Counted from the first letter of the stretch, positions 54,274 to 63,847 are shown. The stretch: 64,000 nt of DNA from Clostridia bacterium (GCA_035628995.1 DASPIR010000028.1:1-64000), one strand, 5' to 3'. Numbers and translations are program-made. The notes: generated by a model not told the origin, from the letters alone.

Positions 54274-55209
54274 TTATTTCAAGGAATTTAAACGCACCTG
54301 ACTTTCATACCTGAGCACATCCTCCAGTCTTGGGGGCTGAGTACCGGAGCTGGCTACATTTGCTGCTGCTGTCGCAACAGATAGAGTTACAGCCTTTTCA
54401 AAGGTATAATCTCGAATAAATGCAAGCGCCAGGGACGCGACCATTGCATCCCCTGCCCCCACTGTGCTTCTGACATCCACCGTAAGCCCCTCGGCATATA
54501 TGGCTTTATCCTTTTTCACAAATACAGCCCCATCAGCTCCCAGAGAAACAGCAATTATCTCTATCCCAGTATCAAGCAGGCTCTTTGCTGCGTAAGCAAC
54601 CTCATCTATATTCGCAAGCTTCCTGCTTAATAATCTTTCCAGTTCGTTAATATTAGGCTTTACTAAGCAGGGTCTTGCTTTTATGCCTTCCCTCAGCAGC
54701 TCTCCGTCCGCATCAAGTAAAACTTTGACACCAGATTTTCCAGCTCTCTCGGTCCATTCTCTATAAATGCCCGATGAGACATTGGAAGGTACACTTCCGG
54801 ATAATACCAGAATATCATCCTTACCCATGCGGTCGAAAATACTCCTCTCAAGGGAACTCAAATCCTCCTGAGTAATATCAATAATACCTGGCTCATTTAT
54901 GTCAGTATTGGTGTGGTTCAATCTGTCAACTACCTTTACATTGGTTCTCGTCTCTCCCTTTACAAAAGTGAAATCATTGTCCACTCCCATTTGATCAAGA
55001 TAGCTCTTTATGTATTCACCGGTTTTGCCCGCAAGAATTCCTGTTGCCAGACTGCTGCCGTCCAATGCCTTTATAGTCTTTGAGACGTTGATGCCTTTTC
55101 CCCCTGCATCAAGTTTTAAGGATGAAATCCTATTAACGGCACCAACCCTAAAATTAACAATCTCAACAGTTTTATCTACAGCAGGATTCATAGTTACTGT
55201 TTTTATCAT
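54274..55209 (-). CDS. PfkB-family 1-phosphofructokinase (or tagatose-6-phosphate kinase)
   Basis: 311 residues. The start TVTMNPAVDKTV and GGKGINVSKTI are FruK/LacC signatures; the catalytic aspartate is in VGAGDAMVASLALAF. The enzyme phosphorylates fructose 1-phosphate to fructose 1,6-bisphosphate, or tagatose 6-phosphate to the bisphosphate. It follows the EIIA gene directly (stop and start adjacent) and a GAGGGTG ribosome-binding site lies in the EIIA end. With mannitol-type PTS and an MDR dehydrogenase, fructose 1-phosphate is the better guess. Confidence 0.87.
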   Translation of the reverse strand: MIKTVTMNPAVDKTVEIVNFRVGAVNRISSLKLDAGGKGINVSKTIKALDGSSLATGILAGKTGEYIKSYLDQMGVDNDFTFVKGETRTNVKVVDRLNHTNTDINEPGIIDITQEDLSSLERSIFDRMGKDDILVLSGSVPSNVSSGIYREWTERAGKSGVKVLLDADGELLREGIKARPCLVKPNINELERLLSRKLANIDEVAYAAKSLLDTGIEIIAVSLGADGAVFVKKDKAIYAEGLTVDVRSTVGAGDAMVASLALAFIRDYTFEKAVTLSVATAAANVASSGTQPPRLEDVLRYESQVRLNSLK

Positions 55210-55650
55210 CTACACATCACCCTCTGTCAGTATTGATATGATTTCCTCCTTGGTGCAGGCGTTTCGAAGCTTATCAACATTTTGCTCATCCGAGCACACA
55301 AGTGCAATAGCAGACAATATTTCCAAATGCTCATCGTTTTGCCCTGCAATCCCAATCAGTATAAACGCAACATTCCCAGCTCCGAAATCTACTCCTTCCG
55401 GATACTGCACAACAACAATCCCAGATTTCCTTATATGCTTAATATATTCAGATGTCCCGTGGGGAATTGCTATTCCATTTCCGATGTACGTTGTTATCTC
55501 GTCTTCTCTTTTTTTCATACCCTCTACATATTCTATAGCTACATATCCGTTATCTGCCAGCAGTCTTCCAGCTCTTTCAATAGCATCGTATTTACCCTCT
55601 GCTGCAGTGTTCAGCAATATGTTTTCTTCATTCAATATTAGATTGTTCAT
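55210..55650 (-). CDS. mtlF: PTS mannitol-type EIIA component
   Basis: 146 residues. The active histidine is in IAIPHGT, near residue 64. LILNEENILLN at the N-terminus is typical of MtlF. It passes phosphate from HPr to the EIIB domain of the EIICB protein. GGAGG precedes the ATG, overlapping the regulator gene by 4 bases. Confidence 0.92.
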   Translation of the reverse strand: MNNLILNEENILLNTAAEGKYDAIERAGRLLADNGYVAIEYVEGMKKREDEITTYIGNGIAIPHGTSEYIKHIRKSGIVVVQYPEGVDFGAGNVAFILIGIAGQNDEHLEILSAIALVCSDEQNVDKLRNACTKEEIISILTEGDV

Positions 55651-57704
55651 CTACTTTCCTCCCTGTTGATTATTTCTACAATTTCATTTCTTATGTCCTT
55701 TATATCACCAAATCTTAGAACATTTATAAAGCTATTTTCTTCTACAAGGGATGCACTGATTTTTCCCAGGGCTTCCAATATATAATCGCTTTCACTCTTC
55801 CTCGCAAGCATAACTAAAATGGTATCAACATTTTCTATGGAAAACCCGGCGCTTTTCATTTCTATAAAATGCTCTAGCCTGAATACTCCAACAAATGGCT
55901 CATCGATTTCTTGTGTCCTGATGTGAACCAAGGCCACATGGCTTCCCGGAATTACAACACTGCCCTTTTCTTCTCTCTTTTTTATTTGTTTCTCTACCAT
56001 CTCTCTTTCTGCAATGACATTGGATTCAAAAAGCTCACGCACAACTTCCTTTATTGTGCTTTGAATATCTTCGGAAGCAATGGTCTTTAGTTTGAAATTC
56101 TTCAGCATATTGTCTGCTGCAATGAAATCCACTTCTGTCTCTGCTACATCATCGTCGAAATTCACAGACACATTCTTCTTCAGCTTGCTGTTTTCCCCCG
56201 CTTTGCTTTTAATCATCGCGCTTACCTTCTCAATATCCTTGTTCGGCAGAAATGGTGATATCATAATTATCCCGCTATCCGGCTTCTTACTGACCTGAAC
56301 AGTTGACAGAACAATGTCATAGTCCTCTTTGATCTTTTCATCCATTTCCCGCAGAGAGCATATATCTATTATATCTATCTCTGGAAACTTGCTTTTTAGC
56401 TTACCAAACAATATCTTAGCTGTGCTCATGCCATTAGGGCAAATAACCAATACCCGCATTCTGCTCTCAAAGCCATGTTGCCTTTCTATTGCCGCACCGA
56501 TATGCATAGTTACATAACCTACTTCATTAGCCGGAATAATCAGGTTATACTTTGAAAAAACAAGCCTGCATGCATAATCTACAGCGTCAAATAAATCACT
56601 GTAATACTCTTTTATCTCATTGATTATAGGATTCCTTACCTCCAACCCCATCGTCAGTCTATACAACGCAGGGTTAATATGTTGTCTAAGTCCGACTATC
56701 AGCTGATTGTCACACTCTATTGCTATATTCAGCCTTTTTCCTGTAATATGTATGATTTCCCTGATGGAATCCTCAAGGTCGAAGCCTAATTCTTTGGGTA
56801 CCTTGTCATCTGTATATATATTGTTATCTTCCGTCAGGTGAATTGCAAGATAAGCAAGTTCACTGTCAGGAAGCTTGATTCCGTTTTCATCAAGTACATT
56901 TTCAATGTCCTTTATAAAGGAAAACTCATTCATCGATAATGTGTCTTTTATGAGATAATCAGGAAGCTCGATAGGCATACCGCTCCGAGTTCTCTCAATT
57001 GCAAGCAGCAAATGAATAAAAGTGCTGAAATAGTCCACATCGTTGGCCTTCAGCATATTGCTTTCAGAATACAGTTTTTTCAGCATACCTTTCACATTAG
57101 AAACAAGTTTTTCACCAAATGTAACACTGAAAAAGGCATGGAGTGAATAATCATTGTTGTCTTCATACAAAAACGCCAGAAGCTCGCTTATAGACTTATA
57201 ATTGTAAAGAAGCTCGGCAAATGCATTTCTCTTATTCCAACCGGAACCGATAATTTCCAAGCCATACCCTCTTCTTCTTATGAGCTTCAAATTCTTAGTC
57301 CTAAGCCAGCTTTCAATTTTATCAAGATAAAAAATTATGGTGCCTTCCACTACATTGAATTGGCAGCTGAAATATGCTGATTTTATAGGTTCTCTAGATA
57401 GCAGAAGCTGAGCTGTTATCAGTACCTGTCTTTGCTCCTGGGTAAGCATCCACAAAAGGGGTACTCCCCCGAAAAGCTTTAGAATCATATCCAGTTGTTC
57501 CGGGCTTCCGCTTAAATGAAGCTTGCCTCCGATATCCGAGATACGTAGGCTGTACTGCTTCAGCCAATCATTAATAGAGGACACCTCCCTAAGTATGGTG
57601 CGCTCGCTTACATCAATCTGCTGAGAGAGGCCCTTGGTAGTTAAAGGGCCTTTCTCAATCAGATTATTCAATATGAACTTTTGCCTGACGGTAAAACTAT
57701 CCAT
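55647..57704 (-). CDS. mtlR: MtlR-type PTS-controlled transcriptional activator
   Basis: About 685 residues. Winged helix at the N-terminus (GLSQQIDVSERTILREV), two PRD domains (about 180-420), an EIIB-like domain with VLVICPNGMSTAK carrying the cysteine, and a C-terminal EIIA-like domain (GSVVIPGSHVALVH). This is the MtlR/LicR architecture: phosphorylation by HPr and the EII proteins sets activity. The ATG at 57704 is preferred because the GTG at 57713 lies too close to the AAGG. Likely activates the mtlA promoter. Confidence 0.9.
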   Translation of the reverse strand: MDSFTVRQKFILNNLIEKGPLTTKGLSQQIDVSERTILREVSSINDWLKQYSLRISDIGGKLHLSGSPEQLDMILKLFGGVPLLWMLTQEQRQVLITAQLLLSREPIKSAYFSCQFNVVEGTIIFYLDKIESWLRTKNLKLIRRRGYGLEIIGSGWNKRNAFAELLYNYKSISELLAFLYEDNNDYSLHAFFSVTFGEKLVSNVKGMLKKLYSESNMLKANDVDYFSTFIHLLLAIERTRSGMPIELPDYLIKDTLSMNEFSFIKDIENVLDENGIKLPDSELAYLAIHLTEDNNIYTDDKVPKELGFDLEDSIREIIHITGKRLNIAIECDNQLIVGLRQHINPALYRLTMGLEVRNPIINEIKEYYSDLFDAVDYACRLVFSKYNLIIPANEVGYVTMHIGAAIERQHGFESRMRVLVICPNGMSTAKILFGKLKSKFPEIDIIDICSLREMDEKIKEDYDIVLSTVQVSKKPDSGIIMISPFLPNKDIEKVSAMIKSKAGENSKLKKNVSVNFDDDVAETEVDFIAADNMLKNFKLKTIASEDIQSTIKEVVRELFESNVIAEREMVEKQIKKREEKGSVVIPGSHVALVHIRTQEIDEPFVGVFRLEHFIEMKSAGFSIENVDTILVMLARKSESDYILEALGKISASLVEENSFINVLRFGDIKDIRNEIVEIINREESR

Positions 57705-57743
57705 ACTGTTCACAACCTTATCTATATTTCGATATCTGACTTT

Positions 57744-59159
57744 TTAATTCTTGAACCTGCTCAGATACTCATCATAGGCAGTCTGCTCCAGGAAGTTTTT
57801 GATTGTTACTATTTCTGCATTGGGAGCTACCTGGGCTGCTCTATCAACAAGGCTCTCCTGGGTAAAAATAACTTCTGCATCATAAGATAACTGGTTAACT
57901 GCAGAATGCTTAACTTCTATATCCAGTCCAGCCTCTTTTATCTTTTTCTTCAATATGGATTCTCCCATTGCAGATGAACCCATCCCTGCCTCACAAGCGA
58001 AAACTATAACCTTTGGAAGCTTTACAGTTACGACCTTCTGTCCTTTGCTTTCAGCCTTCATATGCGAAACCATCTGCTTTGCTGTATCCAACGAGTCTAC
58101 TTCAACTTCAGTCTTGTCTCTCTTAAGGATTATTGCAGCAATGAGGAAGGATACTACAGCACCGATTGTGATACCTGCTAATACCGGCAGCAAGCCTCCT
58201 TTAGGAGCCATTGCCATCTCTGCAAATATACTTCCTGGTGCTGGTGTTGCAACAAGACCGGCTTTCAATAAAACAAAGGTGAAATCTGCAGCAATTCCGC
58301 CGCCTATTGCAGCAATTATGAGTAATGGCTTCATAAGTATATATGGGAAATATACTTCATGAATACCACCGAGGAAATGGATTATCACTGCACCTGGGGC
58401 AGACTGCCTTGCAGCTCCCTTACCGCAGAGCCAGAATGCAAGCAGGATACCAAGTCCAGGGCCAGGATTACTTTCAAGCAGGAAGAATATTGATTTTCCC
58501 ATTTCTGTAACCTGTTGAATTCCCAGAGGAGCCAGAACTCCGTGGTTTATGGCATTGTTCATGAACAATACCTTCCCAGGTTCAATAACTATTGCTATAA
58601 GAGGAAGCAAACCTGCATCTGTAATAACTTTTGCAGCACCGCCCAGTGTCATTGAAATGGCAGTTACTATAGGCTCAGCTATTATAAAAGCAAATATGGA
58701 AAGCAGTGCTCCCAAAATACCTGTAGAAAAAGTATCGACAAGCATTTCAAAACCTGTTGGAATCTTACCTTCAACGAGCTTGTCAAATTTCTTCGTTACC
58801 CACCCGCCTAAAGGACCCATCATCATAGCACCGAGAATCATCGGAATTGATGCACCTATAATAATACCAGCAGTCGCAATTGCGCCCACTACACCACCTC
58901 TTGTGCCATGTACCAGTTTTCCACCTGTATAGCCTACCAGAATAGGAATTAAATAAGTAATCATAGGACCGACCATCTTTAACAGGTTTTCATTAGGTGC
59001 CCACCCTGTCGGGATAACAAACAAAGTGATAGTACCCCATGCCAAGATAGCACCGATATTAGGAATGATCATCCCAGCCATGAAGCCCCCGAACTTCTGA
59101 ACACCGGCCTTAACATTAGTACCTTTTTTAGTATTGGCATAGACTCTTTCAGTACTCAT
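57744..59159 (-). CDS. mtlA: PTS mannitol-type EIICB transporter
   Basis: 471 residues. The EIIC membrane part carries [16 protein letters not shown] and the phosphate/substrate loop [10 protein letters not shown]; the EIIB domain has the active cysteine in [14 protein letters not shown]. Phosphorylates mannitol or a close hexitol to the 1-phosphate during uptake. GGGAGG precedes the ATG. First gene of the operon mtlA-mtlR-mtlF-pfkB-dehydrogenase-ptsI-ptsH. Confidence 0.93.
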   Translation of the reverse strand: MSTERVYANTKKGTNVKAGVQKFGGFMAGMIIPNIGAILAWGTITLFVIPTGWAPNENLLKMVGPMITYLIPILVGYTGGKLVHGTRGGVVGAIATAGIIIGASIPMILGAMMMGPLGGWVTKKFDKLVEGKIPTGFEMLVDTFSTGILGALLSIFAFIIAEPIVTAISMTLGGAAKVITDAGLLPLIAIVIEPGKVLFMNNAINHGVLAPLGIQQVTEMGKSIFFLLESNPGPGLGILLAFWLCGKGAARQSAPGAVIIHFLGGIHEVYFPYILMKPLLIIAAIGGGIAADFTFVLLKAGLVATPAPGSIFAEMAMAPKGGLLPVLAGITIGAVVSFLIAAIILKRDKTEVEVDSLDTAKQMVSHMKAESKGQKVVTVKLPKVIVFACEAGMGSSAMGESILKKKIKEAGLDIEVKHSAVNQLSYDAEVIFTQESLVDRAAQVAPNAEIVTIKNFLEQTAYDEYLSRFKN

Positions 59160-59234
59160 AGCCTAACCTCCCTTATTATTTTACCTTAATAGTAAGCGCA
59201 AGGAAAAGGTTTTGCAATTCAAAGAAAACCAATC

Positions 59235-59257
59235 TTGTCATCATATACGACTGACAA
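59235..59257. promoter_or_regulatory. operator candidate upstream of mtlA
   Basis: TTGTCA (59235-59240) and TGACAA (59252-59257) with an 11-base spacer. It lies about 80 bases before the mtlA start codon and could bind MtlR. The rest of 59160-59330 shows no structured leader. Confidence 0.45.
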
Positions 59258-59331
59258 TTTTGATAATTCAGATTTAATAGTAGCTGCAGCTGGTTTATCT
59301 GTATAAATAAATTTTAACATATATATTTGTA

Positions 59332-59383
59332 TAATAAAAAAAGAAACATCATATTGCCATATTGGCTCTATGATGCTTCTTAA
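59332..59383 (-). terminator. intrinsic terminator after the WG-repeat gene
   Basis: Minus-strand AAGAAGCATCATA / TATGATGTTTCTT around a 15-base loop, followed by TTTTTATT. Confidence 0.8.
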
Positions 59384-59420
59384 TTGTATAGCACAAAAAC
59401 TCTGTAAGCCCTATATTGTC

Positions 59421-61556
59421 CTATTTTTTATACTCTCTTGGATCCCAGATAAAAGTGCCGCTTTTATATATATAGCCTTTGCCATATGGCGTCTCAGGAG
59501 CAACTCCATATGTATCCAGATATACTTCTGCCATTCCGTCCTTAAAACTATCTGCCTGCCCGAACTGGGGGCTTATTATGATGTTGCCATTTTTATCAGC
59601 ATAACCCTCTCTGTACAAGGTTGTCTTACTATTTTTACTTTCATACACCAGTCCTAGCCTTACAGATATCATACCTTCGCTATAGCTTCCTACATCTTTA
59701 AACTGTGGCTCGCACAGCACCTTACCGGATTTATCAATTAACCCCCATTTGTCATTACTCTTTATTCCAGCAATTCCCTCACTGAAATACTTTACATCCT
59801 CATAAAGTGGTTCTACAACTACCTTACCAGTCTTATCGACAAATCCCCATTTACCGTTCTTTTTGACTGGTGCCATCCCATCGACAAAATATCTGGCATC
59901 CTCATACTGTATTGAAGTAACCTGCTTTCCATTCTTATCTATGAAGCCCCACTTTTCACCTGTCTCTACAGCTGCCAAGCCTTCATAAAACCAAAGTGCC
60001 TTTTCATATGCCGGCTGAACAACTATCTTTCCGGTTTTATCTATATAGCCCCATTTGCCATTTAGTTTTATTGCTGCCAAGTCTCCGCTAAATCCGTCCG
60101 CATCTTCGAAACCCGGATTTATTATATATTTACCGCTAATATCAATATAACCGGCTTTGCCTTCACTCTTAACCACAGCTAAGCCATATCTGAGAAATGC
60201 TTGGTTATCAAATTTTATCTCTGTGACCTGCTTACCGGTCTTGTCAATATATCCCCATTTTTCTCCAAGCTTTACATTTGCAAGCCCACCAACAAAATAG
60301 TATGTCAAATCATATTTAAAGTCTATAACCACATTACCTTTACTGTCAATATAACCCCATTTATTATCCTTCTTAACAGCGCCTAACCCCTCATAGAACA
60401 TATATGACCCATCATATTGAGGCTCAACCACTAATTTCCCGCTTTTATCCATAAAGCCATATTTATGGTTTAAAGAAATGCCATACAGCTTTTCTTCGGC
60501 GCTTACATTTGGGCCAACTGGTTTATCAACACTATTCCATACGACATTCCCTTTTTTATCTATATATCCCCAAAATGTATCCCCACTATCCTCAATAAAT
60601 GCCAAGCCTCCATGGAAGGGAGCGATGTATTCGAAAGTATATTTAATGACTGCATTGCCAGCCTTATCAATAGCTCCCCATTTGCCATTTAGTTTTAACG
60701 TAGCCAAACCTTCCGAAAAAGGATACACTTGGTCATAAACGGGCTTTATCTTGACAGTACCAGTCTTATCAATATACCCCCATTTGCCATCGGACAATAT
60801 TGCTGCATATCCTTCACTAAAGGATTCTGCAAGTGAGAATTGGGGAGTTATTATAAACTTGCCTGTCTTATCTATATACCCCCACTTCCCATTAGAATAT
60901 ACCGCAGCCAAACCTTCCGAAAAATTCTTCGCTTCCTCAAACTGAAGTTTTATTGCTACTTTTCCTGTTTTATCTATATATACGTATTTATTGTCTATTT
61001 CGACTTTTGCCAAACCTTCCGAAAAAGAAAAGTCCCCAGGCCACTCAGCCTTTACCACCAATTTTCCACTTTTATCTACTGCTCCCCATTTGCCGTTTAC
61101 TTCAACAGCAGCCAATCCATCAGAGAAATAAGTATAAGATTCATAGTAATCGCAATATGCCATTATTTTACCGGATTTATCGATATGCCCATATTTATCT
61201 CCCATTCTAACAATGGACACACCGTCATAAAAGCCTTGAACATGAGTAAACTGTGGTCTGATTGCCATTTCACCCTTTGCATTTATAAATCCCCATTTAC
61301 CGTCTACATTAACAGGGGCAAGTCCCTCTGAGAAATCATATGCACTGCTGTATTGCGGATACACAACTGCTTTTCCCTCTTGATTTATGAATCCGTACCT
61401 ATCATTTTCTATAATTAAGGTTAGCATGTCATTATTCACCTGGCTTGTGTTTAAACCACTTGCACTGCTATTGTCTGAAGCAAATACTCCAATAGAATTT
61501 TGAAATGCCATAATCACCATGATAATTACTGCAGATAACAATGTTAGTTTCTTCAT
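59421..61556 (-). CDS. secreted WG-repeat protein under c-di-GMP riboswitch control
   Basis: 711 residues. Signal peptide in the first 25-30 residues (hydrophobic LLSAVIIMVIMAF). The rest is about 17-19 repeats of roughly 35 residues with the pattern KWGYIDKTGK, then P-F/Y and FSEGLAAV. WG-repeat proteins form open solenoids or propellers and are often surface-located; their roles are poorly known. No anchor or LPXTG was seen at the C-terminus. The ATG at 61556 lies 9 bases after GAGGAG. A c-di-GMP-I riboswitch with terminator lies in the 200-base leader, so expression depends on the sessile/motile signal. Confidence 0.9.
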   Translation of the reverse strand: MKKLTLLSAVIIMVIMAFQNSIGVFASDNSSASGLNTSQVNNDMLTLIIENDRYGFINQEGKAVVYPQYSSAYDFSEGLAPVNVDGKWGFINAKGEMAIRPQFTHVQGFYDGVSIVRMGDKYGHIDKSGKIMAYCDYYESYTYFSDGLAAVEVNGKWGAVDKSGKLVVKAEWPGDFSFSEGLAKVEIDNKYVYIDKTGKVAIKLQFEEAKNFSEGLAAVYSNGKWGYIDKTGKFIITPQFSLAESFSEGYAAILSDGKWGYIDKTGTVKIKPVYDQVYPFSEGLATLKLNGKWGAIDKAGNAVIKYTFEYIAPFHGGLAFIEDSGDTFWGYIDKKGNVVWNSVDKPVGPNVSAEEKLYGISLNHKYGFMDKSGKLVVEPQYDGSYMFYEGLGAVKKDNKWGYIDSKGNVVIDFKYDLTYYFVGGLANVKLGEKWGYIDKTGKQVTEIKFDNQAFLRYGLAVVKSEGKAGYIDISGKYIINPGFEDADGFSGDLAAIKLNGKWGYIDKTGKIVVQPAYEKALWFYEGLAAVETGEKWGFIDKNGKQVTSIQYEDARYFVDGMAPVKKNGKWGFVDKTGKVVVEPLYEDVKYFSEGIAGIKSNDKWGLIDKSGKVLCEPQFKDVGSYSEGMISVRLGLVYESKNSKTTLYREGYADKNGNIIISPQFGQADSFKDGMAEVYLDTYGVAPETPYGKGYIYKSGTFIWDPREYKK

Positions 61557-61627
61557 TTGTATCATCTCCTCGAATAATTAGTACAGGTATCGTATACCTG
61601 GGTTCAGTCTGCCGAATGGCATTGAAA

Positions 61628-61758
61628 TATAAAAACCATGCCTTAAAGACATGGTTGCATGCATGTATTCTTTCGGCAACCCGGCTGTCTTGGCTTTTGC
61701 TTTAGACCCGTGGCTTTGTGTCCTTGTCTTTCGACAAGTTTACCTTTTCTATTGATGG
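61628..61758 (-). promoter_or_regulatory. c-di-GMP-I (GEMM-I) riboswitch with intrinsic terminator
   Basis: Minus strand. The aptamer (61668-61758) has GGTAAAC, P2 CTTGTC-GAAA-GACAAG with its GNRA loop, GGACACAAAGCCACGGGTCT, and GACAGCCGGGTTGCC. These are the GEMM-I conserved blocks, including the tetraloop receptor. Downstream AACCATG / CATGGTT (61634-61656) followed by TTTAT is a terminator. GGTTGC of the aptamer (61676-61681) can pair with GCAACC (61653-61658) at the terminator foot, so the aptamer and antiterminator exclude each other; ligand binding would favour termination. Confidence 0.9.
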
Positions 61759-61910
61759 CTAATATCCCTTTAAGTTCCTGTATATTTTACCATAGTATTC
61801 CAACTCATATTTAATATTTTACCAAATATTCGATAAATTGCAAGTAAAATCGACAGATATAGCAAGAGTCAGACACCTCACAACAACCCCGTATCCACTA
61901 TACTCAGTGC

Positions 61911-61927
61911 TTGGCACTTTTTTTGCA
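61911..61927 (+). promoter_or_regulatory. sigma-54 promoter candidate
   Basis: TTGGCAC-TTTTT-TTGCA matches the -24/-12 consensus TGGCAC-N5-TTGC, with exactly 10 bases between GG and GC. Expected transcript start near 61937, 60 bases before the small gene. Confidence 0.7.
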
Positions 61928-61996
61928 GAAAAGATAATATTTCTAAACCAAAACAATATAAATCTATTAAATAGTTCTTTAAGGGGGATGTATATT

Positions 61997-62194
61997 GTGA
62001 GTGTAGATACGGTTAGTTTTTTTTATGAGGGTGACGCAATTTACAATAATACGCAATATGTAATTAAAGCAAAGCAACGGGATATAAACTCTAAGGTTGA
62101 AGTAGTTATTGAGGATTTTGATGATATCAGAAATAGATTTGGAAAAGAGTTTGACGATGTTTTTGAATTCTTTGAATGGCTAAAGAGCAAATAG
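61997..62194 (+). CDS. small acidic protein of unknown function
   Basis: 65 residues starting at a GTG, 9 bases after AAGGGGG. A longer frame starting at 61838 is disfavoured because it would run through the sigma-54 promoter. It is rich in Asp, Glu, Phe and Tyr, with FFYEGDAIYNNTQYVIKAK and a C-terminal FDDVFEFFEWLKSK. It matches no family I can name. Its promoter implies control by an enhancer-binding regulator and sigma-54. Confidence 0.6.
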   Translation: MSVDTVSFFYEGDAIYNNTQYVIKAKQRDINSKVEVVIEDFDDIRNRFGKEFDDVFEFFEWLKSK

Positions 62195-62207
62195 TATTTA
62201 AAGTACA

Positions 62208-62262
62208 ATAAAAAAGGTATCCTGAAAAGTAATCAACACTACCTTCCAGGATACCTTATTAT
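62208..62262. terminator. bidirectional intrinsic terminator
   Basis: AAGGTATCCTG (62214) and CAGGATACCTT (62247) with A and T runs outside; loop 22 bases. It separates the small gene and the converging secreted-protein gene. Confidence 0.82.
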
Positions 62263-62270
62263 TAACCTAT

Positions 62271-63056
62271 TTACTGCATATTAACAGAATACTCTACCTG
62301 TATTGGAACTTTAATCTCTACACGATTTGCATATGCTTTCTTAAGTGTAGCAATGAAATCGCCGTGTGCATCTTTAAGGCTCATAGTTGCTCCAGATACT
62401 ACATCAGCAAGTACTGCCTTTTCTGCTGCAGTAAGCTTTTCATACTTTGCTTTGTCTTCTGGTTTTGTTGTTTCTGCCGGAACCCTCAGAGGACGTCCGT
62501 TAAGGTCTGAAGTGTTCTTAGCAGCCCACTGCTCTAATTCTGCAACAGTCTTGCCAACAAAGAAATTCTGATAGAAGTCAGCCTGCTTATGCCAATCATT
62601 AGTTGCGTTCATGCCGTAAGCATCACCACGTTCACGTTTTGTCTTCCATCCAGTAACTTCAGCTGCTATAGTTTCGTTAGTGTTGGTGGATACACCGGTT
62701 ACTTTTGAATTATCTCCTTCATGACTTGATACATTGTATCCTGGTGTTGCAGGCCAGCCGGAGAAGTGAGGCATGCTCGCGCCGTCATAGTTCGGAGTTG
62801 AAACTTCTAAAGAATCGAAAATAACATTGACTACTCTTCCGTCCGCATCAAATATTGCGTTTGCCATTACTGTAGTCATAGTATAAACCTGTACTCCATT
62901 AGCATCTTTTCCAGGTCCTACACGAAATGCCGGAACCATGGCAAACCCTTGATAAGCTTTAGCAGTAACTGGAGCTACCAAGCTGCTGGCATCTGCTACA
63001 ACTGCCAGTGCCATAACCAAAACCAGGACGATAGATAACACTTTTAACTTTTTCAC
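62271..63056 (-). CDS. secreted FMN-binding-like protein with flavinylation motif
   Basis: 261 residues, GTG start after AAAGGGGG. Signal peptide in the first 23 residues (LSIVLVLVMALAVVADA). The C-terminal half has DVVSGATMS, matching the D-x-x-(S/T)-G-A-T-x-(S/T) site where ApbE links FMN covalently (as in NqrC, RnfG and extracellular flavoproteins). The middle has the conserved TTVMANAIFDADGRVVNV pattern of FMN-binding domains. Likely an extracellular electron-transfer or redox protein. No ApbE gene is in the window. Confidence 0.75.
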   Translation of the reverse strand: MKKLKVLSIVLVLVMALAVVADASSLVAPVTAKAYQGFAMVPAFRVGPGKDANGVQVYTMTTVMANAIFDADGRVVNVIFDSLEVSTPNYDGASMPHFSGWPATPGYNVSSHEGDNSKVTGVSTNTNETIAAEVTGWKTKRERGDAYGMNATNDWHKQADFYQNFFVGKTVAELEQWAAKNTSDLNGRPLRVPAETTKPEDKAKYEKLTAAEKAVLADVVSGATMSLKDAHGDFIATLKKAYANRVEIKVPIQVEYSVNMQ

Positions 63057-63342
63057 AATAATCCCCCTTTAGTTTTTTTATTTATATGTATTTAACATAT
63101 TTCGTTGTAATTATTCTCATTATAGTTACATTATAAGACTCTGTTAATTATTAGTCAACCATATTTATCCATTGTTTGATAATTAACTATCATACCTATT
63201 AGATAAATATAACTAATTAACTATTATTTTACTAATATTTGTATAATTATGCCTTATGTTTGCCACGGACCCGGCACATATTCTCGTTATAAATGAAAAT
63301 ACTATGTTAGATAACATTATTACAGGAGTATAGGAGCAATAT
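63057..63342. other. AT-rich intergenic region
   Basis: 286 bases with no gene I can support. Diverging genes leave from both sides, so promoters are expected. Short repeats of TTAACTAT/ATAGTTAA near 63184 and 63215 are visible but not clearly an operator. Confidence 0.4.
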
Positions 63343-63741
63343 ATGAGTCATATGAATAGCAGCAGCAAAAAGCAACGAGGTAATGAGACTAAATTGAAAA
63401 GTATAAACAATGATGAAACCGCGCTGCATGAAAGCTATAAAATGCCTTCTTGGTTTACTCAAAGCAGAAACGCAATATATTATATACTTGGTGTAATTGA
63501 GATACTTCTTGCATTCCGTTTCATTTTCAGGATTCTTGGTGCTAATTCTCAAAATGCATTTGTATCATTTTTATATTCTGCTGCGAATTTCTTTGCAGCG
63601 CCCTTCTCTGGAATTTTTAACTCTTTTGTACCCTACGGACTTGCTGCAAAGTCCGTATTCGAGCCTACCCTCATAATTGGAATGGCAGTTTATGCCGTAA
63701 TAGCGTGGGGCCTGGTGGGTCTCCTCAGTATGAAGCTATAA
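63343..63741 (+). CDS. YggT-family membrane protein
   Basis: 132 residues, start after AGGAG. An N-terminal soluble segment of about 45 residues is followed by two to three membrane segments: AIYYILGVIEILLAFRFIFRILGA, the FAAPFSGIFNSF stretch, and a C-terminal helix. This resembles the YggT family, small membrane proteins linked to osmotic stress or division in some bacteria. No other genes of that pathway are nearby. Confidence 0.7.
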   Translation: MSHMNSSSKKQRGNETKLKSINNDETALHESYKMPSWFTQSRNAIYYILGVIEILLAFRFIFRILGANSQNAFVSFLYSAANFFAAPFSGIFNSFVPYGLAAKSVFEPTLIIGMAVYAVIAWGLVGLLSMKL

Positions 63742-63847
63742 GCTGAATTCTTTACGAATTCTATTATCTCTTCCTTTGCAGCAATAAACCCGCCTAAGCT
63801 TGCGAGAGATTTGCTAAAATTTATAAAATGAAACCTGCTTGTATAAA

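Noticed and set aside
61838-62194. 118-residue frame starting at 61838
   Set aside because: It would run through the sigma-54 promoter; the GTG at 61997 has a proper ribosome-binding site.
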